The notes: generated by a model not told the origin, from the sequence alone. 64,000 nucleotides of DNA from Persicitalea sp964500445 (GCA_964500445.1 CAZCOG010000021.1:1-64000); one strand, 5' to 3'. Shown: positions 41,803 to 51,026, numbered from the stretch's first letter. Program-made: numbers and translations.

Positions 41803-42513
41803 TTGAAACAACTTGACGTTTGCCTTACGCCGGATTTGCTGCATTTGCACCGATTAGATAATGTGATAGTCGTGGTTGCGGATATCTTCCGGGCTACCTC
41901 CTGCATGGTGACGGGGCTGGCCTACGGAGTAAGCAGCATCACTCCCGTGGCCACGGTAGAAGAGTGCAAAGCATTGCAGGAGAAGGGGTACTTTGCCGCC
42001 GCCGAGCGCAACGCGATGAAAGTGGAGGGCTTTGATCTCGACAACTCGCCGTTCAGTTACATGTCAGAAAGACTGATCGGTTCGCACATTGCCATGACGA
42101 CCACTAACGGTACGCTCTCCATCGCTAAGGCCAAGTCGGCGGCGGTAAAAGTAATGATCGGTGCGTTTTTGAATTTGGGCGCTTTGGTGAACGAACTCCG
42201 CTCTGAGCAGTACGATGTACTGGTACTGTGCGCGGGCTGGAAGGGGCGGCCCAATTTGGAAGATACGCTCTTTGCCGGGGCGTTGGCTGAGGCTTTGAAA
42301 GATGAATTCATCTTGGTGGAAGATGCCGCTCTGATGGCGCAGCGTTTGTACCAGCAGGGTCGCGGCAATCTGCTCAATTTTGTCGCCAACTCCTCACACG
42401 TGCGGCGTTTGCAGCGGCTGGGTATCCAGAAAGACATTTCGTATTCGCTCCAAACTGACCTTTACGATATCGTACCCGTACTGCGCGGCAGTCGGCTGGT
42501 GGCCATGCATTGA
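41803..42513 (+). CDS. comB: 2-phosphosulfolactate phosphatase
   Basis: 236 residues, TTG start (TTGAAACAACTTGAC); the next in-frame ATG would remove conserved residues. ComB hydrolyses 2-phosphosulfolactate to sulfolactate, a step of coenzyme M synthesis in archaea; in bacteria it is presumably part of sulfolactate metabolism. Seen: VVVADIFRATSCMVTGLAYGVSS, AAERNAMKVEGFDLDNSPFSY, MTTTNGTLSIAKAKSA, LCAGWKGRPNLEDTLFAGAL, family-typical. Cytosolic, Mg-dependent. No ComA or ComC neighbours are present. Confidence 0.9.
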   Translation: MKQLDVCLTPDLLHLHRLDNVIVVVADIFRATSCMVTGLAYGVSSITPVATVEECKALQEKGYFAAAERNAMKVEGFDLDNSPFSYMSERLIGSHIAMTTTNGTLSIAKAKSAAVKVMIGAFLNLGALVNELRSEQYDVLVLCAGWKGRPNLEDTLFAGALAEALKDEFILVEDAALMAQRLYQQGRGNLLNFVANSSHVRRLQRLGIQKDISYSLQTDLYDIVPVLRGSRLVAMH

Positions 42514-42599
42514 TTTTTTCTTCAAAAAGTAAAAACACGTGTCCACTGACTGATCGCCTTCTTTTTTCGTTTGAAAACCTGATGCCAAATCGTTGAATA

Positions 42600-44441
42600 A
42601 TGATTAAAGTTTTTCCATTTGTCTTTTCCCTCTGTTTGCTTTTGGGTTTAGCAAGTTTCGCTGTGGCGCAGGTCATCCCCAGCGTGCCGCAAGCCGACAC
42701 TTCGCTGAATAGCCCTGAGCGCGACATAGCCGAACCCGAAAAAAAGCCTGATCAATTTGGCAAAAACATCGCCGACAGCATCCAGACTTTCGCTATCCGC
42801 ACGGGAAATGTATCGTATTATTCGGTATGCCCCGGCAGCCGGATTATGGTGCCGTTCATCCCGCAGGGGCCGTTCAATGACGATAACCTTTTCTCCGTCC
42901 AACTCGTGGATGTCCGGGGAAATTTTGTTGCCATTTCGGAAGGAGTCAAGAAAGGACCGATTATGGCGACCATCCCGGCCGACAAGCGCGGTGGGCATTT
43001 GTACCGTTTGCGGGTCGTTTCGACCAGCCCGGCGGTAGTTGGCAGCGAGGTTTCATTGCGGCTTTTGCCCAACCCCACCGCGCGGCTGGAATCTGCCGAT
43101 GGTTCAACCTCCTCGCGTATTATGCCCGGCCAGGACGCGCAGTTGCGGGTTAGTTTTACGGGGTCGGGTCCCTGGTCTTTTCAGTTGTCCGATAGCACCA
43201 CGATCACCGAGACGGTCACCAATCCCTACTACTTTTCTACGAAGCTCGAAAAAATCAAAACATACAAATTATTGGGTGTATCCAATGCCTGCGGCAGCGG
43301 CATGGTAGACGGCAGCGTGATCGTGAACGTGGATGCCAATCCTGAGCCGCGCCTGGCTTTGAAAGACCCGGACAAAGGCTACCGCGTCTGTACCAACACG
43401 CCTTTTCAGGTGAATTTCAGCGCGACGGGTGCCTACAAAGCCGGAAATAATTTCCTGGTGCAGATTTCAGACAACAAGGGAGCCTTCAAAAACATCACTT
43501 CCGGCGATACTACCGCCCCGATCATGGCCCGCGTTCCCGCCGGTACAGCCACGGGCGACTACACTTTGCGCATCATTTCCACCTCGCCCCGCCTGGTCAG
43601 CGACAGCACCCGTATCACCATCGCCGCCCCCACGCAAACGGTACTGCGCCGGGATTCGATCAAGCTGAAAGAAGGCGGCAACGCCGATCTGACGCTACAG
43701 TTTCAGGGTGGCGGGCCGTGGTTCGTGCTGCTTTCTGACGGTACTTACGAAAACAATATTCTGACTTCGCCTTACAACATCAAGGTAGCTCCCTATAATA
43801 CCACTACCTACAAAATCACATCGGCGGGTGGGCTGTGCGGGGTAGGTACTTTCAGCGGCAGCGCCTACGTGGCGGTGGACGTTCCTCCTTCCAATATTGT
43901 GATGGAAAAGCCCTCACAGACCCTGATTTGCTCAGGCGGCGAAATCTCCGTACCCTTTACCACGACGGGCAGATTCTATGCGGCTAACAAGTTTATTGTC
44001 CAGGTTTTCGACAGCACGGGCCGCTACGTGGACATGCCCACCACGGGCAAGGAAAGCCCTTTGAAGGTGAAAATAACGCCGTCTTCCATGCGTGATACTG
44101 TCGCGGCGTACCGTATCCGCATCGTGGCCACGGCACCGGGTGTGGCCAGTGAGCCTCAGGAAATTCAGATTGTGGCCCCCGATATGGCGGTCGGAGAGGT
44201 ATCGGGACGGGGGGCCATCACGCCAGGCAATTCGGCGCGTATTCGTCTTAAATTCAAGAATGGCCTGCCGCCCTGGTCGTTCACGCTTTCGGACGGCAGT
44301 ACGGTGCAGGGTACTTTCTTGAATCCCTACATTATTTCGGTATCACCCAAAACTACTACGGATTTTACGATCAGTTCGCTTAAAAATGCCTGTGGCACGG
44401 GTACAAGCCGGGGATCGGCCAGGGTAGTAGTGGACAATTAA
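42600..44441 (+). CDS. Secreted protein of three ~175-residue repeat modules
   Basis: 613 residues, signal peptide (MIKVFPFVFSLCLLLGLASFAVAQ). After a linker to about residue 70 the protein is three homologous modules (about 71-246, 247-425, 426-613). Each has one Cys near its start (SVCPG, RVCTN, LICSG), the core FLVQISD/FIVQVFD, then YRLRVVSTSP/YTLRIISTSP/YRIRIVATAP, a GPWSFQLSD/GPWFVLLSD/PPWSFTLSD half and a second Cys (NACGSG, LCGVG, NACGTG). Each module thus looks like two Ig-like sandwiches, with a probable disulfide. No C-terminal secretion (T9SS) domain is recognised. Surface binding or adhesion is a guess. The family is not named to my knowledge. Confidence 0.8.
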   Translation: MIKVFPFVFSLCLLLGLASFAVAQVIPSVPQADTSLNSPERDIAEPEKKPDQFGKNIADSIQTFAIRTGNVSYYSVCPGSRIMVPFIPQGPFNDDNLFSVQLVDVRGNFVAISEGVKKGPIMATIPADKRGGHLYRLRVVSTSPAVVGSEVSLRLLPNPTARLESADGSTSSRIMPGQDAQLRVSFTGSGPWSFQLSDSTTITETVTNPYYFSTKLEKIKTYKLLGVSNACGSGMVDGSVIVNVDANPEPRLALKDPDKGYRVCTNTPFQVNFSATGAYKAGNNFLVQISDNKGAFKNITSGDTTAPIMARVPAGTATGDYTLRIISTSPRLVSDSTRITIAAPTQTVLRRDSIKLKEGGNADLTLQFQGGGPWFVLLSDGTYENNILTSPYNIKVAPYNTTTYKITSAGGLCGVGTFSGSAYVAVDVPPSNIVMEKPSQTLICSGGEISVPFTTTGRFYAANKFIVQVFDSTGRYVDMPTTGKESPLKVKITPSSMRDTVAAYRIRIVATAPGVASEPQEIQIVAPDMAVGEVSGRGAITPGNSARIRLKFKNGLPPWSFTLSDGSTVQGTFLNPYIISVSPKTTTDFTISSLKNACGTGTSRGSARVVVDN

Positions 44442-44563
44442 CTTTTGGGTTAAAAGGTCAAAGGGCTAATCGACGTTCTCTGATTTCACGATTGACCTAT
44501 GTAAAGCAGATGTCCGCGCACCGTTTGCCTTTTTACCCATTAACCATCGATCCTTTTCCCAAA

Positions 44564-44986
44564 ATGCAGATTTTTCAGCGTGAGTTTCGGTTGCCTGCTT
44601 TTGCCCGTGGTTTTCATTTGATTACCGAGCGGGTGGAGCGCGAAATGCCGGAACTACGATCTCTGAGCGCCGGAATTCTGCACGTTTTTATCAAACATAC
44701 CTCGGCTAGCCTGACGATCAACGAGGACGCCGACCCCACGGTGCGAAAGGATTTCGAGAGCCATTTCAACAAGATGGTTCCAGAAGACGCACCTTACTAC
44801 ATTCACAACTACGAAGGCAGCGACGACATGCCCGCCCACCTGAAAGCAGCGATTTTAGGTAGTTCGGTGAGTATCCCGATTTCCGACGGGCGTCTCAACC
44901 TGGGTACGTGGCAGGGTATTTACCTTTGCGAACACCGGGATCGGGCGACGGGGCGAAGTTTGGTGCTGACGGCCTGTGGAATGTAA
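44564..44986 (+). CDS. YjbQ family protein (UPF0047)
   Basis: 140 residues from ATG at 44564 (MQIFQREFRL); an open extension of 24 codons to 44492 has no family match. UPF0047/YjbQ: FHLITERVERE, GILHVFIKHTSASLTINEDADPTVRKD, GRLNLGTWQGIYLCEHRD. A weak thiamine-phosphate synthase activity has been reported for YjbQ, but the physiological role is unclear. Cytosolic trimer. Stands between the repeat-module protein and GDP-fucose synthase. Confidence 0.92.
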   Translation: MQIFQREFRLPAFARGFHLITERVEREMPELRSLSAGILHVFIKHTSASLTINEDADPTVRKDFESHFNKMVPEDAPYYIHNYEGSDDMPAHLKAAILGSSVSIPISDGRLNLGTWQGIYLCEHRDRATGRSLVLTACGM

Positions 44987-44999
44987 GGCAGGGGATTAT

Positions 45000-45007
45000 T
45001 ACCTTTG
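45000..45007 (+). promoter_or_regulatory. Putative -7 promoter element of fcl
   Basis: TACCTTTG, exact TAnnTTTG match, 57 bases before the TTG start at 45065. Confidence 0.5.
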
Positions 45008-45064
45008 CGCTGAACCTGGACTGCGACAAGTGGGTTACAAACAGCAAAACCTTTTAAAACTACC

Positions 45065-46006
45065 TTGGAAAAGAACGCTAAGATTTACATTGCCGGACAC
45101 CGGGGCATGGTGGGTTCGGCCATCTATCGCAAACTGAAAGCGGAAGGCTATACCAATTTTGTCGTCCGTACCTCCTCCGAACTGGATTTGCGCGAGCAGG
45201 TGGCCGTTCGGGAGTTTTTTGCCGAAGAAAGGCCCGACTACGTGTTTTTGGCCGCCGCCAAGGTAGGTGGTATCATGGCCAATAACATCTACCGCGCCGA
45301 TTTTTTGCTCGAAAATCTGCAAATCCAGAATAACGTCATCGACAGCGCCCACCAATCGGGCGTCAAAAAATTAATGTTTCTGGGGTCGTCATGTATCTAT
45401 CCCAAAATGGCTCCGCAACCCCTGCGCGAGGACTACCTGTTGACGGGGACGCTCGAGCCGACCAACGAGCCCTACGCTATCGCCAAAATCGCGGGCATAA
45501 AACTCTGCGAGGCCTATCGCAGTCAGTACGGTAGCCATTTTATTTCGGTGATGCCGACCAATCTGTACGGCCCGAATGACAACTACGACCTCGAAAACTC
45601 GCATGTACTACCCGCCATGATTCGGAAATTCCATGAGGCCAAGGTAGAGGGAAAGCCTGCCGTACAACTATGGGGTACCGGCTCGCCGCGCCGCGAGTTT
45701 CTGCACGCCGACGATCTGGCCGATGCCTGCTATTTCCTGATGCAGCACTACGATGAACCCGAACTGGTGAACGTAGGCACAGGTGACGACCTGACCATCA
45801 AGTCCCTTGCTGAATTAATTAAAGAAGTGGTGGGCTACGAAGGTGAGATTCACTGGAACACTGACAAGCCGGACGGCACGCCCCGCAAGTTGATGGATGT
45901 CGGCAAACTTCATGGTCTTGGCTGGCGGCACACGACGGACATTGAGGCAGGAATCCGGGCGACTTATCAGGATTTTTTGCAGAAAATAGAAACCTACGCA
46001 GTCTAA
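45065..46006 (+). CDS. fcl: GDP-L-fucose synthase
   Basis: 313 residues, TTG start (TTGGAAAAGAACGCTAAG). Extended SDR that epimerises and reduces GDP-4-keto-6-deoxymannose to GDP-L-fucose with NADPH. Seen: IAGHRGMVGSAIYRKL (Rossmann), FLAAAKVGGIMANNIYRADFL, MFLGSSCIYPKMAPQPL (catalytic Ser), EPYAIAKIAGIKLCEAYR (Y-x3-K) and LWGTGSPRREFLHADDLADA. The partner gmd is not in the window. Cytosolic; supplies fucose for surface polysaccharide. Confidence 0.95.
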   Translation: MEKNAKIYIAGHRGMVGSAIYRKLKAEGYTNFVVRTSSELDLREQVAVREFFAEERPDYVFLAAAKVGGIMANNIYRADFLLENLQIQNNVIDSAHQSGVKKLMFLGSSCIYPKMAPQPLREDYLLTGTLEPTNEPYAIAKIAGIKLCEAYRSQYGSHFISVMPTNLYGPNDNYDLENSHVLPAMIRKFHEAKVEGKPAVQLWGTGSPRREFLHADDLADACYFLMQHYDEPELVNVGTGDDLTIKSLAELIKEVVGYEGEIHWNTDKPDGTPRKLMDVGKLHGLGWRHTTDIEAGIRATYQDFLQKIETYAV

Positions 46007-46130
46007 GACAGGTTGATTGACAAAAAGTTGGAACCTAATAATAGTAGGCAAAACCAGGTTTTCGCCTACTATTATTTCACTATTGAATAATATTCCTTCA
46101 TTAATTAGTAATAATATTCGGGAAACTAAC

Positions 46131-46138
46131 TAGCTTTG
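46131..46138 (+). promoter_or_regulatory. Putative -7 promoter element of the Lrp-family gene
   Basis: TAGCTTTG, exact TAnnTTTG match, 40 bases before the ATG at 46179. Confidence 0.5.
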
Positions 46139-46178
46139 CGGCAATAATTAAAGCATCATTTTAATCTGTGCCAAGCTA

Positions 46179-46652
46179 ATGTCTTCCAACCTGAAACTCG
46201 ATCAGATAGATCGTAAGGTACTCGAAATACTGCAATCGAACGCCAAGATTACCAACGCGCAGCTCTCCAAAGAAATCGGCCTTTCGCCCGCTCCCACGCT
46301 CGAACGCGTCAAGAAACTTGAACAGGGAGGTATCATTAAAAGTTACCATGCCCAACTCGACCCCGCCAAAGTAGGTCTCGGTGTCACGACTTTTGTCCAA
46401 ATTTCGTTGACGGGCCACAAAAAAGTAACGACCGACTCATTCGTAGCGACTGTCAATACCATCCCCGAGATTATTGAGTGCCACCACATTACCGGTACGG
46501 GTGATTTTTTGCTTAAAGTGATTTCGCAAGACATCAGTTCTTACCAGAAGCTGATGCTTGAAACGATTAACGAGATAGAAGAGGTAGCTAACACGACGAC
46601 GATGGTCATCATGTCTACTTTTAAGGACAGCAAAATTCTGCCCATTCCCTGA
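46179..46652 (+). CDS. Lrp/AsnC-family transcriptional regulator
   Basis: 157 residues. N-terminal HTH (KLDQIDRKVLEILQSNAKITNAQLSKEIGLSPAPTLERVKKLEQGGII) and C-terminal RAM ligand-binding domain (VTTFVQISLTGHKKVTTDSFVATVNTIPEIIECHHITGTGDFLLKVI). Lrp-like proteins form octamers and sense amino acids. The target genes cannot be inferred; the divergent side has GDP-fucose synthase and downstream lies the DMT transporter, which could be its target. Confidence 0.93.
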   Translation: MSSNLKLDQIDRKVLEILQSNAKITNAQLSKEIGLSPAPTLERVKKLEQGGIIKSYHAQLDPAKVGLGVTTFVQISLTGHKKVTTDSFVATVNTIPEIIECHHITGTGDFLLKVISQDISSYQKLMLETINEIEEVANTTTMVIMSTFKDSKILPIP

Positions 46653-46776
46653 GTATATATAAGCCAACTTTTTTGTCTGCCCGGTCATTTGGCAAACTAA
46701 TTTTGCCGGGCCCGGTTTTATCGAACGGATACTCTACCCGTCCGGTCAAATTTTCTTTTCACCATCCCGTCGAGAA

Positions 46777-47223
46777 GTGTACTGGATTTTCATTTTCCTG
46801 GCTTTCATCATCGGCATGGCCACCACCATTCAGGCGGGGGTCAACTCACAGATGCGGGTGGCGATAAATAATCCTATCCTGGCGGCCATCATCTCGTTTT
46901 CGGGTGGATTGACGGTACTTATTTTTGCTTTTACTTTTTTCAATACAGGCCCGATACCTTCGTTAGAATCATTGCGGCAGGTAAGTTGGTGGAAATTCTT
47001 TGGTGGCGTGTTCGGCTCTTTCTATGTACTGTCGGTCATTTTCATTGTCCGCGAACTCGGTCCCGCCAATATGCTCGCTCTGGCCGTGGCCGGACAGCTC
47101 ATCGCCGCTATTATCATCGACCACTACGGCTGGCTGGGTTTTTCGATCACGCCCGTCAGTCCAATGCGTATGGTTGGGGTAGGTTTTTTAGTCGTAGGGG
47201 TGTATTTGATTTTGAAAAACTAG
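46777..47223 (+). CDS. DMT-superfamily transporter, YdcZ/DUF606 type
   Basis: 148 residues, GTG start (GTGTACTGGATTTTC). Five hydrophobic helices. The opening FLAFIIGMATTIQAGVNSQMR and the end MVGVGFLVVGVYLILKN match the DUF606 family, small relatives of drug/metabolite transporters (a half-size unit). Possibly exports a small metabolite; unknown substrate. 124 bases after the Lrp gene, with TAATTTTG at 46698 as a possible promoter. Confidence 0.85.
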   Translation: MYWIFIFLAFIIGMATTIQAGVNSQMRVAINNPILAAIISFSGGLTVLIFAFTFFNTGPIPSLESLRQVSWWKFFGGVFGSFYVLSVIFIVRELGPANMLALAVAGQLIAAIIIDHYGWLGFSITPVSPMRMVGVGFLVVGVYLILKN

Positions 47224-47246
47224 AGAGGTAGTTTAGTTGTTAACTG

Positions 47247-47278
47247 TGGAATCGTGGAATCGTGGAATCGTGGAATCG
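47247..47278. repeat. Tandem repeat, 8-base unit TGGAATCG x 4
   Basis: Four perfect copies of TGGAATCG downstream of the DMT transporter gene. Same unit length as the GAGTTTAA array behind prfA. Confidence 0.95.
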
Positions 47279-47354
47279 AATTTATTACCTACCAAGGTGT
47301 TAAACAATTTAATATCAGTTAAACAGTTCAACGATTACACAATTCCACATCAGA

Positions 47355-47924
47355 ATGGATATCCACTACCGCATATATCCCACTCTCCTCAATACTTTTG
47401 CCCGATTTCAGAAAGGCTACTTAACCGAGCAGGAATTACTCGATCGGATCAATCGGGTGCCGATTCCCCAGACGCAGGCGCAGGCCAGGGGCGTATCCTT
47501 CGAGGAAGCCGTCATCAAGGGAACCGACGAAGATTTCTTCGATCCCGAAGTACTTCGTAAAGCCCGTGCCCTGTTGCCGCGTCCCATGGCCGATACGCAG
47601 GTTTATTGCCAGTACCAACTCGGCGATGTGCTACTGTATGGCTACGTCGATGTAGTGGGCAAAACTATGGCCGTAGACCTGAAAACAACGGGAAGTTATA
47701 CGCCAGGTCGCTTTACCCACAACCACCAGAATTTTTATTTATTGGCGCTGAAACCCAAAGGTGTCCGGACTTTGCGTTATGTCATTACCGATTTCCGGGA
47801 AGTGTATCAGGAGAACTACGACCTGAACATGGATTTTTCTGTCCAGGAGCAGCAGATTCAGCTTTTCCGGGAATTTTTGGATAAACACCGGGAGGGAATC
47901 ACGGATGGAAAAATCTTCGGATAA
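47355..47924 (+). CDS. PD-(D/E)XK nuclease-fold protein
   Basis: 189 residues. The stretch YGYVDVVGKTMAVDLKTTGSY has the D-x(n)-D-x-K pattern of PD-(D/E)XK nucleases (RecB/Cas4-like), and HNHQNFYLLALK the following helix with Gln. An N-terminal helical part (FARFQKGYLTEQELLDRIN) and an acidic C-terminus are otherwise unmatched. Probably a DNA-cleaving or repair enzyme or an inactivated relative. 110 bases before gldG on the same strand. I do not recognise a named family. Confidence 0.7.
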   Translation: MDIHYRIYPTLLNTFARFQKGYLTEQELLDRINRVPIPQTQAQARGVSFEEAVIKGTDEDFFDPEVLRKARALLPRPMADTQVYCQYQLGDVLLYGYVDVVGKTMAVDLKTTGSYTPGRFTHNHQNFYLLALKPKGVRTLRYVITDFREVYQENYDLNMDFSVQEQQIQLFREFLDKHREGITDGKIFG

Positions 47925-48034
47925 GGCAGTAGGCTTTGGACTGTCAGCTTTTCAAATGAGTGGGTGAGCCATGGAAATAAATATAGAAAATTAAAAAATA
48001 AATTAGGCCGACTGCTGATAGCCGATAACCTTTT

Positions 48035-49696
48035 ATGAAATACTTTCTTCCCCGCCTTTTGCTGCTACTCGTTGCCCTGATTGCCATCAATTGGCTGGCT
48101 TCGTTCGTTTCGGTGCGCTGGGACTTGACGGAAGACAAGCGTTACACCGTGTCGGACGCCACGAAGCGCCTGCTGGAAGGATTGGACAGGGATGTTAACG
48201 TAACCGTCTACTTAGCAGGGGACTTTCCGCCGGGCTTCGAGCGATTGGAAACCGCCACGCGCGAAACTTTGGAGGAATTCAAGACCTACGCCGACGGGCA
48301 TCTTTCTTATAGATTCATTGATCCTTCCGTGGCTTCTACCGAGGAAAGACGGGCGCAGCAGTACCAGCAACTCGTTGAGGCGGGGTTAATTCCTACCAAT
48401 CTATTCGATAATGAAGGGGGGAAACGTACCGAGAAACTTATTTTTCCGGGAGCCATCGTTGAGGTAGATACGCTGGCGGTACCCGTGCAGTTATTGAAAG
48501 GTAATTCGCGTAGTTCGTCGGAGGAACGGCTGAACCAATCCTACGAAGGCGTGGAATTTCAAATCGCCTCGGCCATCCGGCAATTGATACCCACCGACCG
48601 TAAGCGGGTTGGGCTGGTCGTGAGCCATACTTCAGCTTCTCCCGCTGGCTTTTCGGACCTGATCGCTACGATGCAGCAGAAATACGATGTATTTCTGGAT
48701 GTAAATAATCCCGCTTCTTATGATGGGCTGGACGCACTACTGGTGCTGAAACCCGATCAGCGGTTCAGCGACGAGGAAAAGTACAAATTTGATCAGTACG
48801 TTATAAACGGTGGCAAAGCTTTGTTTTTTGTAGATGGAGCGAAAGTGGACAGCATTAGTCTGGACGGTACCTTTGCCCAGCCGCTGGATTTGAATCTGGG
48901 TGATTTATTTTTCAAGTGGGGCGTCCGCCTGAACGCCAACCTCATCAAGGACATGAATAGTGCGGCAATTCTGCTCAATGTGGGCACCATGGGCGACCAG
49001 CCGCAGCTACAACCGCTACCGTGGCGTTTTTTTCCATTGCTGAACAATTTTGGCAACAGCTCTATTACCCGCAACATCGATGCTATCTACACGCGATACC
49101 TAAGTTCGCTCGACACGGTGGGCGGAGCGGCGGGCGTTCACCGGACACCGCTGCTGATGACTTCGCCTTATACTAAAACTCTAAACGCCCCCGTGCTCGT
49201 AGCCTATAACGAAGCCCGGCAACAGCCGGAGCCCAGTGAATATCAGGGGGGTGTCAAACTGGCTGCCGTACTTTTGGAAGGGAACTTTGTCTCTTTATTC
49301 CAAAATCGGATCCTGCCCGAGGATCCGCGCAAGGCGACATTTAAAGAATCCGGCGCGGCGGGCAAGGTACTGCTCTGCGCCGATGGCGACGTAGTGATCA
49401 ACGACTTCGATTTCCGGCGCAATACGCCTTTCCCGCTGGGCTTCGACCGTGTATCGAACAATGTTTTCGGCAATAAAGATTTTGTGCTGCACGCTCTGGA
49501 CTACATGCTTGACCCCGACGGACTCATCACGGCCCGCACGAAGCAAATCAGCATCAGGCCGTTGGACAAAATTCGGGTGCAGGAAGAGCGTACCCAATGG
49601 CAATTGCTGAACCTGCTGCTGCCTCTCGGCCTGATCGGACTTTTTGGGGCAGTACGTTACGGATTACGGCGGCACAAATTCGCGCGCCAAGGCTGA
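48035..49696 (+). CDS. gldG: GldG-type gliding-associated ABC transporter protein
   Basis: 553 residues. GldG has an N-terminal membrane helix (residues about 5-28), a large periplasmic part with two ABC_transp_aux-like domains (WDLTEDKRYTVSDATKRLLEGLDRDVNVTVYL; LVVSHTSASPAGFSDLIATMQQKYDVFLD) and a C-terminal helix (about 522-543, QLLNLLLPLGLIGLFGAVRYGL). Together with GldA and GldF it forms an ABC transporter needed for gliding or for T9SS-related surface processes. gldF, usually next to it, is not present here; a PD-(D/E)XK gene stands upstream and dnaN downstream, the latter an order known in Bacteroidota. Confidence 0.9.
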   Translation: MKYFLPRLLLLLVALIAINWLASFVSVRWDLTEDKRYTVSDATKRLLEGLDRDVNVTVYLAGDFPPGFERLETATRETLEEFKTYADGHLSYRFIDPSVASTEERRAQQYQQLVEAGLIPTNLFDNEGGKRTEKLIFPGAIVEVDTLAVPVQLLKGNSRSSSEERLNQSYEGVEFQIASAIRQLIPTDRKRVGLVVSHTSASPAGFSDLIATMQQKYDVFLDVNNPASYDGLDALLVLKPDQRFSDEEKYKFDQYVINGGKALFFVDGAKVDSISLDGTFAQPLDLNLGDLFFKWGVRLNANLIKDMNSAAILLNVGTMGDQPQLQPLPWRFFPLLNNFGNSSITRNIDAIYTRYLSSLDTVGGAAGVHRTPLLMTSPYTKTLNAPVLVAYNEARQQPEPSEYQGGVKLAAVLLEGNFVSLFQNRILPEDPRKATFKESGAAGKVLLCADGDVVINDFDFRRNTPFPLGFDRVSNNVFGNKDFVLHALDYMLDPDGLITARTKQISIRPLDKIRVQEERTQWQLLNLLLPLGLIGLFGAVRYGLRRHKFARQG

Positions 49697-49714
49697 GGGC
49701 ACCGTTATTTTTCT

Positions 49715-49722
49715 TACTTTTG
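49715..49722 (+). promoter_or_regulatory. Putative -7 promoter element of dnaN
   Basis: TACTTTTG, exact TAnnTTTG match, 19 bases after the gldG stop and 82 bases before the dnaN ATG. Confidence 0.5.
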
Positions 49723-49803
49723 TCCCCTACGGACGAAAATCCGTTTTTGATTTAAAACCCTACCCTACCCCATAATTTCACCTCATTTAAGCCTCTGTGT
49801 CTT

Positions 49804-50928
49804 ATGAAGTTTGTTGTTTCTTCCTCGGTGTTGCTCAAACAGTTGTCGGCCATTAACGGTGTCGTTTCTACCAATCCTATCGTGCCGATTCTGGAAAATT
49901 TCCTTTTCAACCTTGAAAACAATACCCTGACGGTCACGGCTTCGGACCTACAGACAGTAATGATTACGGAAATCGAGGTGGAAGGCGGCGACAAGGGGGC
50001 CATTGCCGTACCTGCCAAACTACTACTTGACACGCTTCGTGGTTTACCTGAGCAGCCTATCACTTTCAATGTGGACGAGGAAACCTTTGGCACCGAAATC
50101 GTGTCGGACAACGGACGTTATAAACTCTCCGGCGAGAATCCCATAGATTTCCCCAAAACACCGAGTGTCAACCGCGGCCAATCGGTAGACTTTTCTTCGA
50201 TGGCTTTGGGCACGGCCATTTCCAATACCATTTTTGCCACCAGTACTGACGACCTCCGTCCCGCAATGACGGGTGTGTTCGTGCAAATCGGCACCGAAAA
50301 TGCGACTTTCGTGGCTACTGACGGCCACCGTCTGGTACGCTATCGCCGCACTGACATTCAGTCGGCCGCGGATACTTCCATGATTATCCAGCGTAAGGCA
50401 CTGAACCTGTTAAAATCTTGTCTGCCCGCCGAAGACGTACCTTTGAAGGCAGAGTTCACAGCCTCGAATGCCTTTTTCAGCTTCAATAACATTCGTATGA
50501 TCTGCCGCCTGATTGACGAGCGGTTCCCGGACTACGAAAATGCTCTGCCGACCAATAATCCCAACACGCTTACTATCAACCGGATGGAGATGCTGAATTC
50601 GTTGCGACGGATTTCAATATATTCCAATCGCACGACTCACCAGGTGCGCCTAAAAATGGAACCGGGTAAGTTGTCCATTTCCGCCGAAGACCTCGATTAC
50701 TCCAATGAAGCCAACGAAAAGTTGATGTGCGAGTTCAACGGCGATCCGATGGAAATCGGTTTCAACGCCAAGTTTCTCATCGAAATCCTCAGCAATCTGG
50801 TCTGCAAGAACATCACCTTCGAACTCTCCGCTCCTAACCGCGCCGGACTCATCATTCCCGTGGAGCAGGAAGACAACGAGGATATTCTGATGCTGGTAAT
50901 GCCGGTAATGCTGAATACGTATGCTTAG
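49804..50928 (+). CDS. dnaN: DNA polymerase III sliding clamp (beta subunit)
   Basis: 374 residues, standard length. Three repeated clamp domains: N-terminal MKFVVSSSVLLKQLSAINGVV, central VDFSSMALGTAISNTIFATSTDDLRPAMTGV with ATDGHRLVRYR, C-terminal IDERFPDYENALP and FNAKFLIEILSNL. The C-terminus ends LVMPVMLNTYA, the M-P-M-x stretch that lines the client-binding pocket. Homodimer ring on DNA. Followed by a strong terminator; separate from dnaA here. Confidence 0.97.
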   Translation: MKFVVSSSVLLKQLSAINGVVSTNPIVPILENFLFNLENNTLTVTASDLQTVMITEIEVEGGDKGAIAVPAKLLLDTLRGLPEQPITFNVDEETFGTEIVSDNGRYKLSGENPIDFPKTPSVNRGQSVDFSSMALGTAISNTIFATSTDDLRPAMTGVFVQIGTENATFVATDGHRLVRYRRTDIQSAADTSMIIQRKALNLLKSCLPAEDVPLKAEFTASNAFFSFNNIRMICRLIDERFPDYENALPTNNPNTLTINRMEMLNSLRRISIYSNRTTHQVRLKMEPGKLSISAEDLDYSNEANEKLMCEFNGDPMEIGFNAKFLIEILSNLVCKNITFELSAPNRAGLIIPVEQEDNEDILMLVMPVMLNTYA

Positions 50929-50980
50929 TTTAGAGTTGATGCAATCATAAAAGAGATTGTCCCAATTTTTAAAGAACGAA

Positions 50981-51007
50981 AGCCCGGCTTCCACCGGGCT
51001 TTTTTTT
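50981..51007 (+). terminator. Rho-independent terminator of dnaN
   Basis: AGCCCGG (50981-50987), loop CTTCCA, CCGGGCT (50994-51000), then seven T. 53 bases after the dnaN stop; could also serve the convergent ppx/gppA gene only weakly, as no A-run precedes it. Confidence 0.9.
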
Positions 51008-51026
51008 ATCAGAAAACTGGAAGAAT

